Below, in pieces: positions 16,414-23,684 of a stretch of 64,000 bases of DNA. The translations under genes and the position numbers were made by a program. The notes under the pieces were generated by a model, which made no database searches, had not been told where the DNA came from, and was given only the letters and a program-made list of their open reading frames with translations. Origin of the DNA: an uncultured Dorea sp. (GTDB lineage: Bacteria; Bacillota; Clostridia; Lachnospirales; Lachnospiraceae). Position 1 is the stretch's first letter; the number at the start of each line of letters is the position of its first letter. Location: NCBI GenBank assembly GCA_910580235.1, contig CAJTVU010000003.1, positions 248,001 through 312,000 of the forward strand. Direction: 5' to 3'.

Positions 16414-16443
16414 TATGAACAAACAAGCATTAAGGAGACGTTG

Positions 16444-17100
16444 ATGAAGAATAATTTGGACAGATACGACAGAGACACCCCTTATTGGAATGAATACTAC
16501 AAAAGCATAGCGTCAGAAGAACTGACGCCGAGCAAGTTCGCAGTAGATATGGCAAAGCATATGGAGAAGGGGAAGCATCTCCTTGATCTGGGATGCGGAA
16601 ATGGACGGGATTCTTTATTTTTCCTACATAAAGGCATGAACGTAACTGGCATAGATGCGTCCGATTTTTCAATCAAGAATCTGCAAAAGAAATATACCGA
16701 TGAAAATCTGCGTTTTGTCTGCGGTGATTTTGTTTCCTGCGAGCTATTGTCTCAGGAGAAGTTCGATTATTGCTACGCAAGGTTCGTCCTCCATGCAATC
16801 AGCAGTAAGCAGCAGACAGCGCTTTTTCGGAATGTAAGGGACATACTGGCGGAAGACGGGACACTTTTTATAGAAGCCCGGACGATCCATGACGACATCT
16901 ATGGGAAGGGCATCTGCGTCGGGAAGCATGAATTCTTATACGAAGGCCATTACAGGCGCTTTATTGACAAGGATGCATTACTAAAAAGAATCCGGGATAA
17001 GCGGGATTTCCAAATCATCTATGCAGAGGAAGGCCGTGGCTTCGCCCCGAGAGGGGCGAACGATCCGATCCTGCTTCGTATCGTCTTAAAGAAATTTTGA
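16444..17100 (+). CDS. Class I SAM-dependent methyltransferase
   Basis: A 218-residue methyltransferase: motif I LLDLGCGNGRDSLFF, acidic GIDAS after strand 2, then CGDFVSCELL and FDYCYARFVLHAI. It belongs to the broad methyltransferase type 11/25/TehB-like group; the substrate cannot be read from sequence. Type A flagellin glycan of C. difficile carries an N-methylated threonine, so N-methylation of an amino-acid substituent is an attractive idea, but O-methylation is equally possible. ATG 16444 is preferred over TTG 16441 because AAGGAG (16432-16437) gives 6 nt spacing. The LicD gene downstream overlaps its stop. Confidence 0.8.
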   Translation: MKNNLDRYDRDTPYWNEYYKSIASEELTPSKFAVDMAKHMEKGKHLLDLGCGNGRDSLFFLHKGMNVTGIDASDFSIKNLQKKYTDENLRFVCGDFVSCELLSQEKFDYCYARFVLHAISSKQQTALFRNVRDILAEDGTLFIEARTIHDDIYGKGICVGKHEFLYEGHYRRFIDKDALLKRIRDKRDFQIIYAEEGRGFAPRGANDPILLRIVLKKF

Positions 17101-17108
17101 AGTATTTA

Positions 17109-18089
17109 ATGGATATAAATGAGCATAAAAGCAAAAATCGCTTTGTGCATATGGGAGAAAAGGCTATGGAAAAGATGAATAAAATGCCTGCGGAAGACTT
17201 AAGGAAGCTGCAGCTGATAGAACTGGATATTTTGCTGGAGCTGGACAGGATCTGTCGGAAGCATAACATACAATACTGGCTGTCTTCTGGGACGCTCCTG
17301 GGGGCGGTACGGCATGGCGGGTTTATCCCGTGGGACGATGATCTTGATACCCGGATGATGCGTGAGGATTATGAACGTTTTTGTAAAGTCTGCGAGACAG
17401 AGCTGGATACAGAGCGATTTTTCCTGCAGACTTATAAAACGGATCCAGAATACAGATGGCTCTATGCGAAGATGCGCCGAAAGGGAACGGAATATCTGCG
17501 GGCGGGACAGGAAGCGATCAAATGTATGAGCGGAGTATCGATTGATATTTTTGTCCTGGATAATGTCCCCGATAATCCGATCAGCAGGAAGCTCTTCACC
17601 TGGATTCGGCGAGGCTGTATTAAAACGCTGTGGTCTGTCGTGGGCGTGACAGAAGATAAGAGCCGATGGAAGCGCCTTTTATACAGAGGGCTGCGGCATG
17701 TGGATAAGATGATTCCCCTTACGATCATGGAACACCTTGCGAAATGGTCTAACAAAAAGAAAACGGCAAAAGTATGTTGTATTGGATTTTACAGGAAGAA
17801 CCCTTACGTTTTGAAGAAAGACCCGAACTTACCGGGGAAAGCGCCAGAAACATGGTATGATGAGAGCTTTGAGATAGAATTTGAAGGTTTTATGTTCTAT
17901 GCATATGGAGGGTATCAGGAGAGCCTTCGGGGCGCCTACGGCGATTATATGAATCTGCCGCCGGAAGAGAAAAGGTTCACACACCCGCCGAAAAGATATT
18001 GCCTGGACGTAGATATTGATTTAAGAGGCAGGGACGTAAAGGAGTATATGAGCAGAAATTTAGAAAAAGAGATAGAGTTGGGAGAATAG
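17109..18089 (+). CDS. LicD-family phosphotransferase, copy A
   Basis: LicD signature SSGTLLGAVRHGGFIPWDDD followed by LDTRMM, and the C-terminal PPEEKRF block. It is very similar along its whole length to the LicD gene at 19396-20295, with only scattered changes, so the two are recent duplicates flanking pepM. LicD enzymes move phospho-alcohols from CDP carriers to glycans; next to a complete hydroxyethylphosphonate pathway the likely donor is CMP-HEP (inference). The start is uncertain: TTG 17097, ATG 17109, ATG 17151 and ATG 17166 are in frame, and the duplicate begins at the position corresponding to 17166. Confidence 0.82.
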   Translation: MDINEHKSKNRFVHMGEKAMEKMNKMPAEDLRKLQLIELDILLELDRICRKHNIQYWLSSGTLLGAVRHGGFIPWDDDLDTRMMREDYERFCKVCETELDTERFFLQTYKTDPEYRWLYAKMRRKGTEYLRAGQEAIKCMSGVSIDIFVLDNVPDNPISRKLFTWIRRGCIKTLWSVVGVTEDKSRWKRLLYRGLRHVDKMIPLTIMEHLAKWSNKKKTAKVCCIGFYRKNPYVLKKDPNLPGKAPETWYDESFEIEFEGFMFYAYGGYQESLRGAYGDYMNLPPEEKRFTHPPKRYCLDVDIDLRGRDVKEYMSRNLEKEIELGE

Positions 18090-18093
18090 CGTA

Positions 18094-19371
18094 ATGAAGA
18101 AGGTTTTTCTAAGCATAGGGGCGGATCTGATACACGGCGGGCATATTGCGATCATAGAGAAAGCGGCGGCGTTAGGAGAGCTGACGGTAGGGGTATTGAC
18201 AGATCAGGCGATTATGCGCTACCGGGGCTATCCGCTCCTGCCATACGAGGAACGGTGCAAGATTATAAGTGGGATCAAGGGAGTTGCCAGGATCGTACCA
18301 AAGACGACATTAAGCTATGAAGCTATTTTAAAGGAAGAAAAGCCAGATTATATCGTACATGGCGATATATGGAGAGCAGGAGCCAGGGAAAGGCTGGAAG
18401 CGCTCCTTAAGGTCTATGGAGGAGAGCTGGTAGAGTACCCGTATTCCAGAAACGAAGAATATCAGATCTTTGAAAGCAATCTTGAGGCTATGCGGCTTAT
18501 ACCTGATGTAAGGCGGGGAATGTTAAGGAGGCTGCTTGGAACGTTAGACAGGCCGATAAGAGTCATGGAAGCCCACAATGGTCTGTCTGGCTTGATCGTA
18601 GAAAAAGCAAGGGCGCATACAGATGGCGAAGCCCGGGCGTTCGATGCGATTTGGGTGTCCTCGCTCTGCGATTCCACTTCAAAGGGAAAGCCAGATATAG
18701 AGCTGATTGATATGTCTTCCCGTCTCAATACGATTAACGAGATTATGGAAGTAACGACGAAGCCGATCATCTTAGATGCAGATACCGGAGGAATTACGGA
18801 GCATTTCGTCTATAATGTGAAGACAATAGAACGGCTGGGAGTGTCCGCAGTCATTATAGAAGATAAGGCAGGGCTGAAGCAGAACTCTTTGCTTGGGAAC
18901 GAAGTGCCGCAGCAGATGGCGGACATTGACGAGTTCTGTGAAAAGATAAGGGCTGGCAAGGCGGCTCAGAGTACCAGGAGCTTCATGATCATCGCAAGGA
19001 TCGAAAGCCTCATTCTGGAGAGAGGGATGGAAGATGCTCTTGCGAGGGCTTCGGCTTATGTGTCTGCAGGAGCGGACGGGATCATGATCCATTCCAGGAA
19101 GAAGAGCCCGGAGGAAGTATTAAGATTTTGCAGGCTGTTTAGGGAAATGTACCCGGAGATCCCTGTCGTTGTAGTACCGACTACATACAATACCATTACT
19201 GAAGATGAATTAGCGCAGGCAGGAGCAAATATAGTCATCTATGCAAACCACCTGATCCGGAGCGCATTCCCGGTAATGATGAGAACGGCGGAGGAGGTTT
19301 TATATCATAAAAGAGCGGCGGAAGCTGAAGAACTGTGTATGCCAATTAAAGAAATCTTACACTTACTGTAA
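18094..19371 (+). CDS. pepM: Cytidylyltransferase-phosphoenolpyruvate mutase fusion
   Basis: Residues 1-135 are a TagD-like nucleotidyltransferase with the HxGH-type motif IHGGH (about 13-17). Residues 150-425 are PEP mutase, which rearranges PEP to phosphonopyruvate, the entry step of almost all phosphonate synthesis. The diagnostic EDKx5NS loop is present as EDKAGLKQNS (about 255-264), and the metal-site stretch LDADTGG is intact. The cytidylyltransferase-PepM fusion is known in phosphonoglycan and phosphonolipid gene sets, where the phosphonate is activated as a CMP ester. It lies between two LicD genes and upstream of the decarboxylase that makes the reaction thermodynamically favourable. 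Confidence 0.93.
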   Translation: MKKVFLSIGADLIHGGHIAIIEKAAALGELTVGVLTDQAIMRYRGYPLLPYEERCKIISGIKGVARIVPKTTLSYEAILKEEKPDYIVHGDIWRAGARERLEALLKVYGGELVEYPYSRNEEYQIFESNLEAMRLIPDVRRGMLRRLLGTLDRPIRVMEAHNGLSGLIVEKARAHTDGEARAFDAIWVSSLCDSTSKGKPDIELIDMSSRLNTINEIMEVTTKPIILDADTGGITEHFVYNVKTIERLGVSAVIIEDKAGLKQNSLLGNEVPQQMADIDEFCEKIRAGKAAQSTRSFMIIARIESLILERGMEDALARASAYVSAGADGIMIHSRKKSPEEVLRFCRLFREMYPEIPVVVVPTTYNTITEDELAQAGANIVIYANHLIRSAFPVMMRTAEEVLYHKRAAEAEELCMPIKEILHLL

Positions 19372-19395
19372 GAGTGGGGAGATTATAAGAAAAAG

Positions 19396-20295
19396 ATGGA
19401 AAAGATGAAGAGAATGCCTGCAGAAGATTTGAGAAAGCTGCAGCTGATAGAACTGGATATTTTGTTAGAACTGGACAGGATCTGCCGAAAACACAAGATA
19501 CGATACTGGCTGTCTGCAGGGACGCTCATTGGGGCGGTCCGGCATGGCGGCTTTATCCCGTGGGATGATGACCTGGATGTCAGGATGATGCGCGGGGAGT
19601 ATGAGCGGTTCTGTAAAGTCTGCGAGACAGAGCTGGATACGGAGCGGTTCTTCTTACAGAATTACAAGACAGATCCGGAATATAGATGGTTCTACGCGAA
19701 AATGCGCCGGAAGGGGACGGAATATCTGCGGGCTGGGCAAGAAGCGATCAAATGTATGAGCGGAGTGTCGATTGATATTTTTGTTGTGGATAATGTCCCT
19801 GATAATCCTATCAGCAAGAAAATATTCACATTAATCCGCAGAGGCTGTATTAAAACGCTATGGTCTGTCGTGGGCGTGACAGAAGATCCGAGCCGATGGA
19901 AGCGCCTTTTATACAGAGGGCTGCGCCATGTGGACAAGATGGTCCCTCTTACGATCATGGAACACCTAGCGGGATGGGCTAACAAAAAGAAAACGACAGG
20001 GAATTGCTGCATCGGATTTTATAAGAAGAACCCTTACATTCCGAAGGGAGACCCCGATGTGCTTACCATGCCTCAGACATCATGGCTTGAAGAGAGTTTT
20101 GAGATAGAATTCGAGGGCTTTATGTTTTATACATTTAAAGGGTACAAAGAGGCTCTTCGGTTCTCTTACGGCGATTATATGGATCTGCCGCCGGAAGAGA
20201 AAAGGTTCATACATCCGGCGAGAAGATATTGTCTGGACGTAGATGTTGATTTAAGAGGCAGAGATGTAAAAGAATATATGAACAAAGGTATATGA
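19396..20295 (+). CDS. LicD-family phosphotransferase, copy B
   Basis: A 299-residue paralogue of the LicD protein at 17109-18089, with the same motif block (GTLIGAVRHGGFIPWDDD) and near-identical middle regions. The C-terminus is shorter and different: a 14 bp near-duplication (TATATGAACA at 20275 and again at 20289) shifts the frame and ends the protein early. In the unshifted frame the sequence continues for a dozen codons to a TAA at 20331. The core is intact, so activity is probably kept. Presumed donor: CMP-hydroxyethylphosphonate or another CDP-activated group from this operon (inference). Confidence 0.82.
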   Translation: MEKMKRMPAEDLRKLQLIELDILLELDRICRKHKIRYWLSAGTLIGAVRHGGFIPWDDDLDVRMMRGEYERFCKVCETELDTERFFLQNYKTDPEYRWFYAKMRRKGTEYLRAGQEAIKCMSGVSIDIFVVDNVPDNPISKKIFTLIRRGCIKTLWSVVGVTEDPSRWKRLLYRGLRHVDKMVPLTIMEHLAGWANKKKTTGNCCIGFYKKNPYIPKGDPDVLTMPQTSWLEESFEIEFEGFMFYTFKGYKEALRFSYGDYMDLPPEEKRFIHPARRYCLDVDVDLRGRDVKEYMNKGI

Positions 20296-20302
20296 ACAGG
20301 AA
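20275..20302 (+). repeat. 14 bp near-tandem duplication at the 3' end of LicD copy B
   Basis: TATATGAACAAAGG (20275-20288) is followed by TATATGAACAGGAA (20289-20302). The 14 bp period is not a multiple of three and changes the reading frame, moving the stop to 20293-20295 from a likely ancestral TAA at 20331-20333. Confidence 0.55.
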
Positions 20303-20306
20303 TACA

Positions 20307-20334
20307 TTGACAGAAATCTTACAGTTGTTATAAA
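20307..20334 (+). promoter_or_regulatory. Possible internal promoter before the phosphonopyruvate decarboxylase gene
   Basis: TTGACA (20307-20312), 16 bp spacer and TATAAA (20329-20334). It lies over the former coding tail of LicD copy B, so it could be accidental, but both hexamers are close to consensus. Confidence 0.4.
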
Positions 20335-20359
20335 AGGTCGGAAGACTGCGAGGGATTGT

Positions 20360-21487
20360 ATGAAAGCAAAAGATTTTTATGGATTTTTACATAAGGATTT
20401 AGAGATCAGTTTTTTTACTGGCGTGCCAGATTCGCTGCTGCATCCGTTCATTTCCTACCTGGAGACAGCGCATGCTTCGGCACGGGAGCATATAATTGCT
20501 GCCAATGAGGGGAATGCCGTGGCGCTTGCCGCCGGGTATTACCTGGCCACAGGGCAGATACCCTGCGTGTATATGCAGAACAGCGGGCAGGGGAATGCCG
20601 TCAATCCGGCCGTATCGCTGACAAGCAAAGCCGTGTATGGGATTCCCGGTGTATTTGTGGTCGGCTGGCGCGGAGAGCCTGGGGCGAAGGATGAGCCGCA
20701 GCATAAGCGCCAGGGCGAGATTACGCTGGATCTACTGGAGCTTCTCCATATGAAGTATATGGTCATTGGCAGGGACTGTGACGTATTCCGGCTGAAAGAG
20801 CGGCTGGAATATGTGAAAGAAGAGTTGCGTGCCGGCAATTCTTTTGCATTTGTCGTGAAAAAGGGCGCATTGGAAAATGAATCAGTGCATCACGTAAATT
20901 CTTATAATATGAAGAGAGAGGAAATTATAGAGCAGATCTTAAATGCTGCGGGGGACGATCCAATCATCTGTACGACAGGGAAAGCGTCCCGGGAGCTTTA
21001 TGAGCTGCGCGTTAAGAGGAGAGAGAGCCACAGCCATGACCTCCTGACCGTAGGGTCTATGGGGCACAGCTCATCTATTGCGCTTGGCATCGCGCTGCAG
21101 AAGCCGGAGGCAAAGGTGTGGTGCATTGACGGGGACGGCGCGGCGCTGATGCATATGGGAGCGATGGCGCTGATCGGGAGCCAGAACCCCGGGAATCTGA
21201 TCCATATTATCATCAACAATGAGGCGCATGAGACTGTTGGCGGTGCACCTACAGCAGCAAAGGATATCTGCCTTCCTAAAATCGCGGAAGGATGCGGCTA
21301 CGAACAGGTAGCTTCTGCTACAGATGAGAAGGAACTAAGAGAGGCGTTGGCAGCGGCAAAATGTGAGAACAAGCTTGCATTTATAGAAGCGAAAGCCGCC
21401 CTGGGGTCAAGGCCGGATCTGGGCAGGCCGGCAACGTCTCCAGAGCAGAACAAGACAGAATTTATGAAGTTCATTGAGGGGAAATAG
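20360..21487 (+). CDS. aepY: Phosphonopyruvate decarboxylase
   Basis: A 375-residue thiamine-diphosphate enzyme that converts phosphonopyruvate to phosphonoacetaldehyde, pulling the unfavourable PEP mutase reaction forward. Landmarks: FTGVPDSLLHPF at the N-terminus, the catalytic Glu region AANEGNAVALAAGYYLATG, WRGEPGAKDEPQH, and the ThDP motif GDGAALMHMGAMA closing at IINNEAHETVGG. Length and motifs match the family (Ppd/AepY) well. It is followed after four bases by the cytidylyltransferase gene and is essential to the interpretation that this operon makes a C-P compound. Confidence 0.93.
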   Translation: MKAKDFYGFLHKDLEISFFTGVPDSLLHPFISYLETAHASAREHIIAANEGNAVALAAGYYLATGQIPCVYMQNSGQGNAVNPAVSLTSKAVYGIPGVFVVGWRGEPGAKDEPQHKRQGEITLDLLELLHMKYMVIGRDCDVFRLKERLEYVKEELRAGNSFAFVVKKGALENESVHHVNSYNMKREEIIEQILNAAGDDPIICTTGKASRELYELRVKRRESHSHDLLTVGSMGHSSSIALGIALQKPEAKVWCIDGDGAALMHMGAMALIGSQNPGNLIHIIINNEAHETVGGAPTAAKDICLPKIAEGCGYEQVASATDEKELREALAAAKCENKLAFIEAKAALGSRPDLGRPATSPEQNKTEFMKFIEGK

Positions 21488-21490
21488 AGG

Positions 21491-22189
21491 ATGAAGGCAT
21501 TGATACTGAATTCTGGAATGGGGACGAGAATGGGGAAGCTGACAGCAGATCGGCCGAAATGCATGACGATGCTTTCAGGAACTGACAGTATATTAAGCAG
21601 GCAGCTGAGGCAATTAACAGATGTGGGGATCCGGGAGGCTGTCATTACAACAGGGCCCTTTGAGGAGAGGCTAAAGGTCTATTGCATGGAGCAGGGGCTG
21701 CCGCTCCAGCTTACGTTCGTACATAATGCTCTGTTCCGTGAGACGAACTATATCTATTCTATCTATCTGGCAAGAGAGGAGCTTAAGTCGGATGTTCTTC
21801 TGCTACATGGGGATCTTGTCTTTGACGAATCGATCTTAAAGCAGATGCTGGAACATGAAAAGAGCTGTATGGCGGTCAGCTCTACTATGCCGCTTCCGAA
21901 GAAGGACTTTAAAGCAGTCATAGAAGATGGGAAGATCAGGAAGATAGGCGTGGATTATTTCCAGGACGCAGTAGCGGCGCAGCCCCTTTATAAGCTCCAG
22001 CAAGATAAGTGGGAGAAATGGCTTTCTGCTATCGTTTCTTTTTGTGAAGCGGGCAGACGGGGCTGTTATGCAGAAGAAGCGTTCAATGCGATCGCGGGGG
22101 AAATGGAGCTGGAAGGATTTGATATAAAGCAGGAGCTATGCCGTGAGGTGGACACCTTGCAGGATTTAGAGGAGCTGAAGCTATGTTGA
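21491..22189 (+). CDS. LicC/PntC-like cytidylyltransferase for a phosphonate
   Basis: A 232-residue nucleotidyltransferase: LNSGMGTRMGKLTADRPKCM, and the acidic site LHGDLVFDE. It resembles choline-phosphate cytidylyltransferase LicC and its phosphonate counterpart PntC, which make CMP-activated head groups. Its position between the decarboxylase and the phosphonoacetaldehyde reductase argues for CTP:2-hydroxyethylphosphonate (or aminoethylphosphonate) cytidylyltransferase activity; a transaminase of the AEP type is absent, favouring the hydroxy compound. The nucleotidyltransferase domain of PepM may be redundant or have another role. Confidence 0.75.
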   Translation: MKALILNSGMGTRMGKLTADRPKCMTMLSGTDSILSRQLRQLTDVGIREAVITTGPFEERLKVYCMEQGLPLQLTFVHNALFRETNYIYSIYLAREELKSDVLLLHGDLVFDESILKQMLEHEKSCMAVSSTMPLPKKDFKAVIEDGKIRKIGVDYFQDAVAAQPLYKLQQDKWEKWLSAIVSFCEAGRRGCYAEEAFNAIAGEMELEGFDIKQELCREVDTLQDLEELKLC

Positions 22190-23307
22190 GCGGACCATTT
22201 TGCAGTACAGAAATCCAGTTTATAGCGAAGAGCGAGCTGGCGCCCTGCCTGGATCAGCTCGTCGTGGCAAGAAAGACCGTTCTGCTGGCGAACGAGGATC
22301 GTATCAGAGATTGGGGCATTTACACAGACATAGAAAAGTATGCAGGAGCTAACCATGTCCTGTGGATAAAAAAAAGATATAAGAATCTGACGGAGAAGGC
22401 TATATTGGAGTGCCTGCAGGAAATCGAAGGAAGCGATATCTCGCAGATTGTCGCCATAGGCGGCGGGAGCATCCTCGATCTGGCAAAATGCTTAAGTGCT
22501 CTGTCGGGCATGGATCTCCAAAAACCGGAAGAAATTATAGACGCTATCATCAATAAAACATATTGCAGGAAAAAGGATCACCCTCAGATCGTTGCCGTAC
22601 CGACGACTGCGGGGACAGGCTCTGAAGTGACCCGGTGGGCGACAGTGTGGAGGTCGGATTCAGAGGGAAAGCTTTCGGTCGAGTGTGCCGGGGCGCAGCC
22701 GTCATATGCCTACATTGTGCCGGAGCTTATGCGGACTTTGCCGATAAAGCCTACACTTACGACCGGCCTGGATGCATTCGCGCAGGCAGCGGAAGCGTAC
22801 TGGTCGAGGAACAGTAGCTTTCTGGTGCAGGATCTGTCTCTCAGGGCGATACAGGTCATTATGCATTCTTTGCCGTCCCTGCTGAAAAAAATGGACGACA
22901 TGGAGCTTAGGACAAATATGTGCCGGGGATCGCTGCTGGCGGGACTGGCATTTTCAAAAACACGTACTACCGCATGCCATTCCATTTCTTATTATCTGAC
23001 ACAGCGGTATGGCATCGACCATGGGCTGGCAGTCGCCATGACGTTGGATGCGGTCTGGAGGAGGAACCAGAGCAGTATGCAGAACGCCGCAGAATTGGAA
23101 CGGCTATTCGAACAGTACGGAGGGCTTAAGCCATGGCTTGTCAGCGTAACACATGGGATCGTGGAATTAAGCCTGCATCAAAACGGAGTAGGCAGGGACG
23201 AGATAAACGATATTGCAGAACATTCTGTCGTACAGGGGAGGATGGATAACAACCCGATCCAATTTACTATAGAAGAAGTCAGGGAGATATTAATGGAATG
23301 CTGGTAA
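22183..23307 (+). CDS. Iron-type alcohol dehydrogenase, probable phosphonoacetaldehyde reductase
   Basis: A 374-residue group III (Fe-type) alcohol dehydrogenase. The NAD(P) motif is GGGSILDLAKCLS (about 92-104), followed by VPTTAGTGSEVTRWA and metal ligands TGLDAF, ACHSISYYLT and IDHGLAVAMTL. The usual DAxxH pair reads DAFAQ, so one classical His ligand is Gln; I believe related phosphonoacetaldehyde reductases share this, which should be checked. It would reduce phosphonoacetaldehyde to 2-hydroxyethylphosphonate. It overlaps the previous gene by 7 bp, and its TAA stop (23305-23307) falls on the first bases of palindromic repeat copy 3, which ends the operon. Confidence 0.78.
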   Translation: MLSGPFCSTEIQFIAKSELAPCLDQLVVARKTVLLANEDRIRDWGIYTDIEKYAGANHVLWIKKRYKNLTEKAILECLQEIEGSDISQIVAIGGGSILDLAKCLSALSGMDLQKPEEIIDAIINKTYCRKKDHPQIVAVPTTAGTGSEVTRWATVWRSDSEGKLSVECAGAQPSYAYIVPELMRTLPIKPTLTTGLDAFAQAAEAYWSRNSSFLVQDLSLRAIQVIMHSLPSLLKKMDDMELRTNMCRGSLLAGLAFSKTRTTACHSISYYLTQRYGIDHGLAVAMTLDAVWRRNQSSMQNAAELERLFEQYGGLKPWLVSVTHGIVELSLHQNGVGRDEINDIAEHSVVQGRMDNNPIQFTIEEVREILMECW

Positions 23308-23347
23308 TTGGGGACGGGGTAAAATTAATCTTACCCCGTCCCCAATT
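23306..23347. repeat. Palindromic repeat copy 3, between convergent genes
   Basis: Two 21 bp arms with one mismatched pair (AATTGGGGACGGGGTAAAATT and AATCTTACCCCGTCCCCAATT). It overlaps the stop codon of the plus-strand dehydrogenase. On the minus strand it encodes the last codons (LGTG) and the TAA stop (23331-23333) of the FlhB-C-like gene. Confidence 0.92.
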
Positions 23348-23684
23348 GTTCTTCTTCAGTCTCTTGAAGGTCTTCCTCTTCCTCCACTTCCTCAAGAGGG
23401 ATCGTCTCCGGCTCCTGAGGGACGAATTTCAGGAAGTATGCATAAATATCAACAACTGCCTGATACAGCTCCTCCGGTATCTCTGTCCCCAGCTTCATCT
23501 GCGTCAGCACTGTCGCAAGGGAATTATCTTCATAGACGGGCACGCCGTTCTCATTGGCGATCTCCACGATCTTCTCGGCCATATATCCGAGGCCCGACGC
23601 AACGATGACCGGAGCCGCGTTATTATTCTCATCATATTTAAGTGCGACTGCTTTTTTATTCAGAAGATCATCATATTGTGACAT
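23331..23684 (-). CDS. FlhB C-terminal-domain-like protein (export switch homologue)
   Basis: A 117-residue protein similar to the cytoplasmic domain of FlhB/YscU, the type III export specificity switch, without the membrane part. Visible: NKKAVALKYDENNNAAPVI, GLGYMAEKIVEIANENGVPV, DNSLATVLTQMKLGTEIPEE. The NPTH autocleavage site is absent; the stretch DENNNAAP occupies its position. Such stand-alone FhlB/FlhB2 proteins accompany FliK-like genes in Firmicutes. ATG 23684 is chosen for its AAAGGAGA ribosome site; upstream codons belong to the FliK-like frame, with which it overlaps by 14 bp. The very acidic C-terminus (EEVEEEEDLQETEEEQ) ends inside repeat copy 3, which supplies the final codons and stop. 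Confidence 0.78.
   Translation of the reverse strand: MSQYDDLLNKKAVALKYDENNNAAPVIVASGLGYMAEKIVEIANENGVPVYEDNSLATVLTQMKLGTEIPEELYQAVVDIYAYFLKFVPQEPETIPLEEVEEEEDLQETEEEQLGTG

Noticed and set aside
20307..20333. Certain internal promoter
   Set aside because: TTGACA-16-TATAAA is good by sequence, but it also encodes the former LicD or PepM tail, so the match may be incidental; kept at low confidence only.
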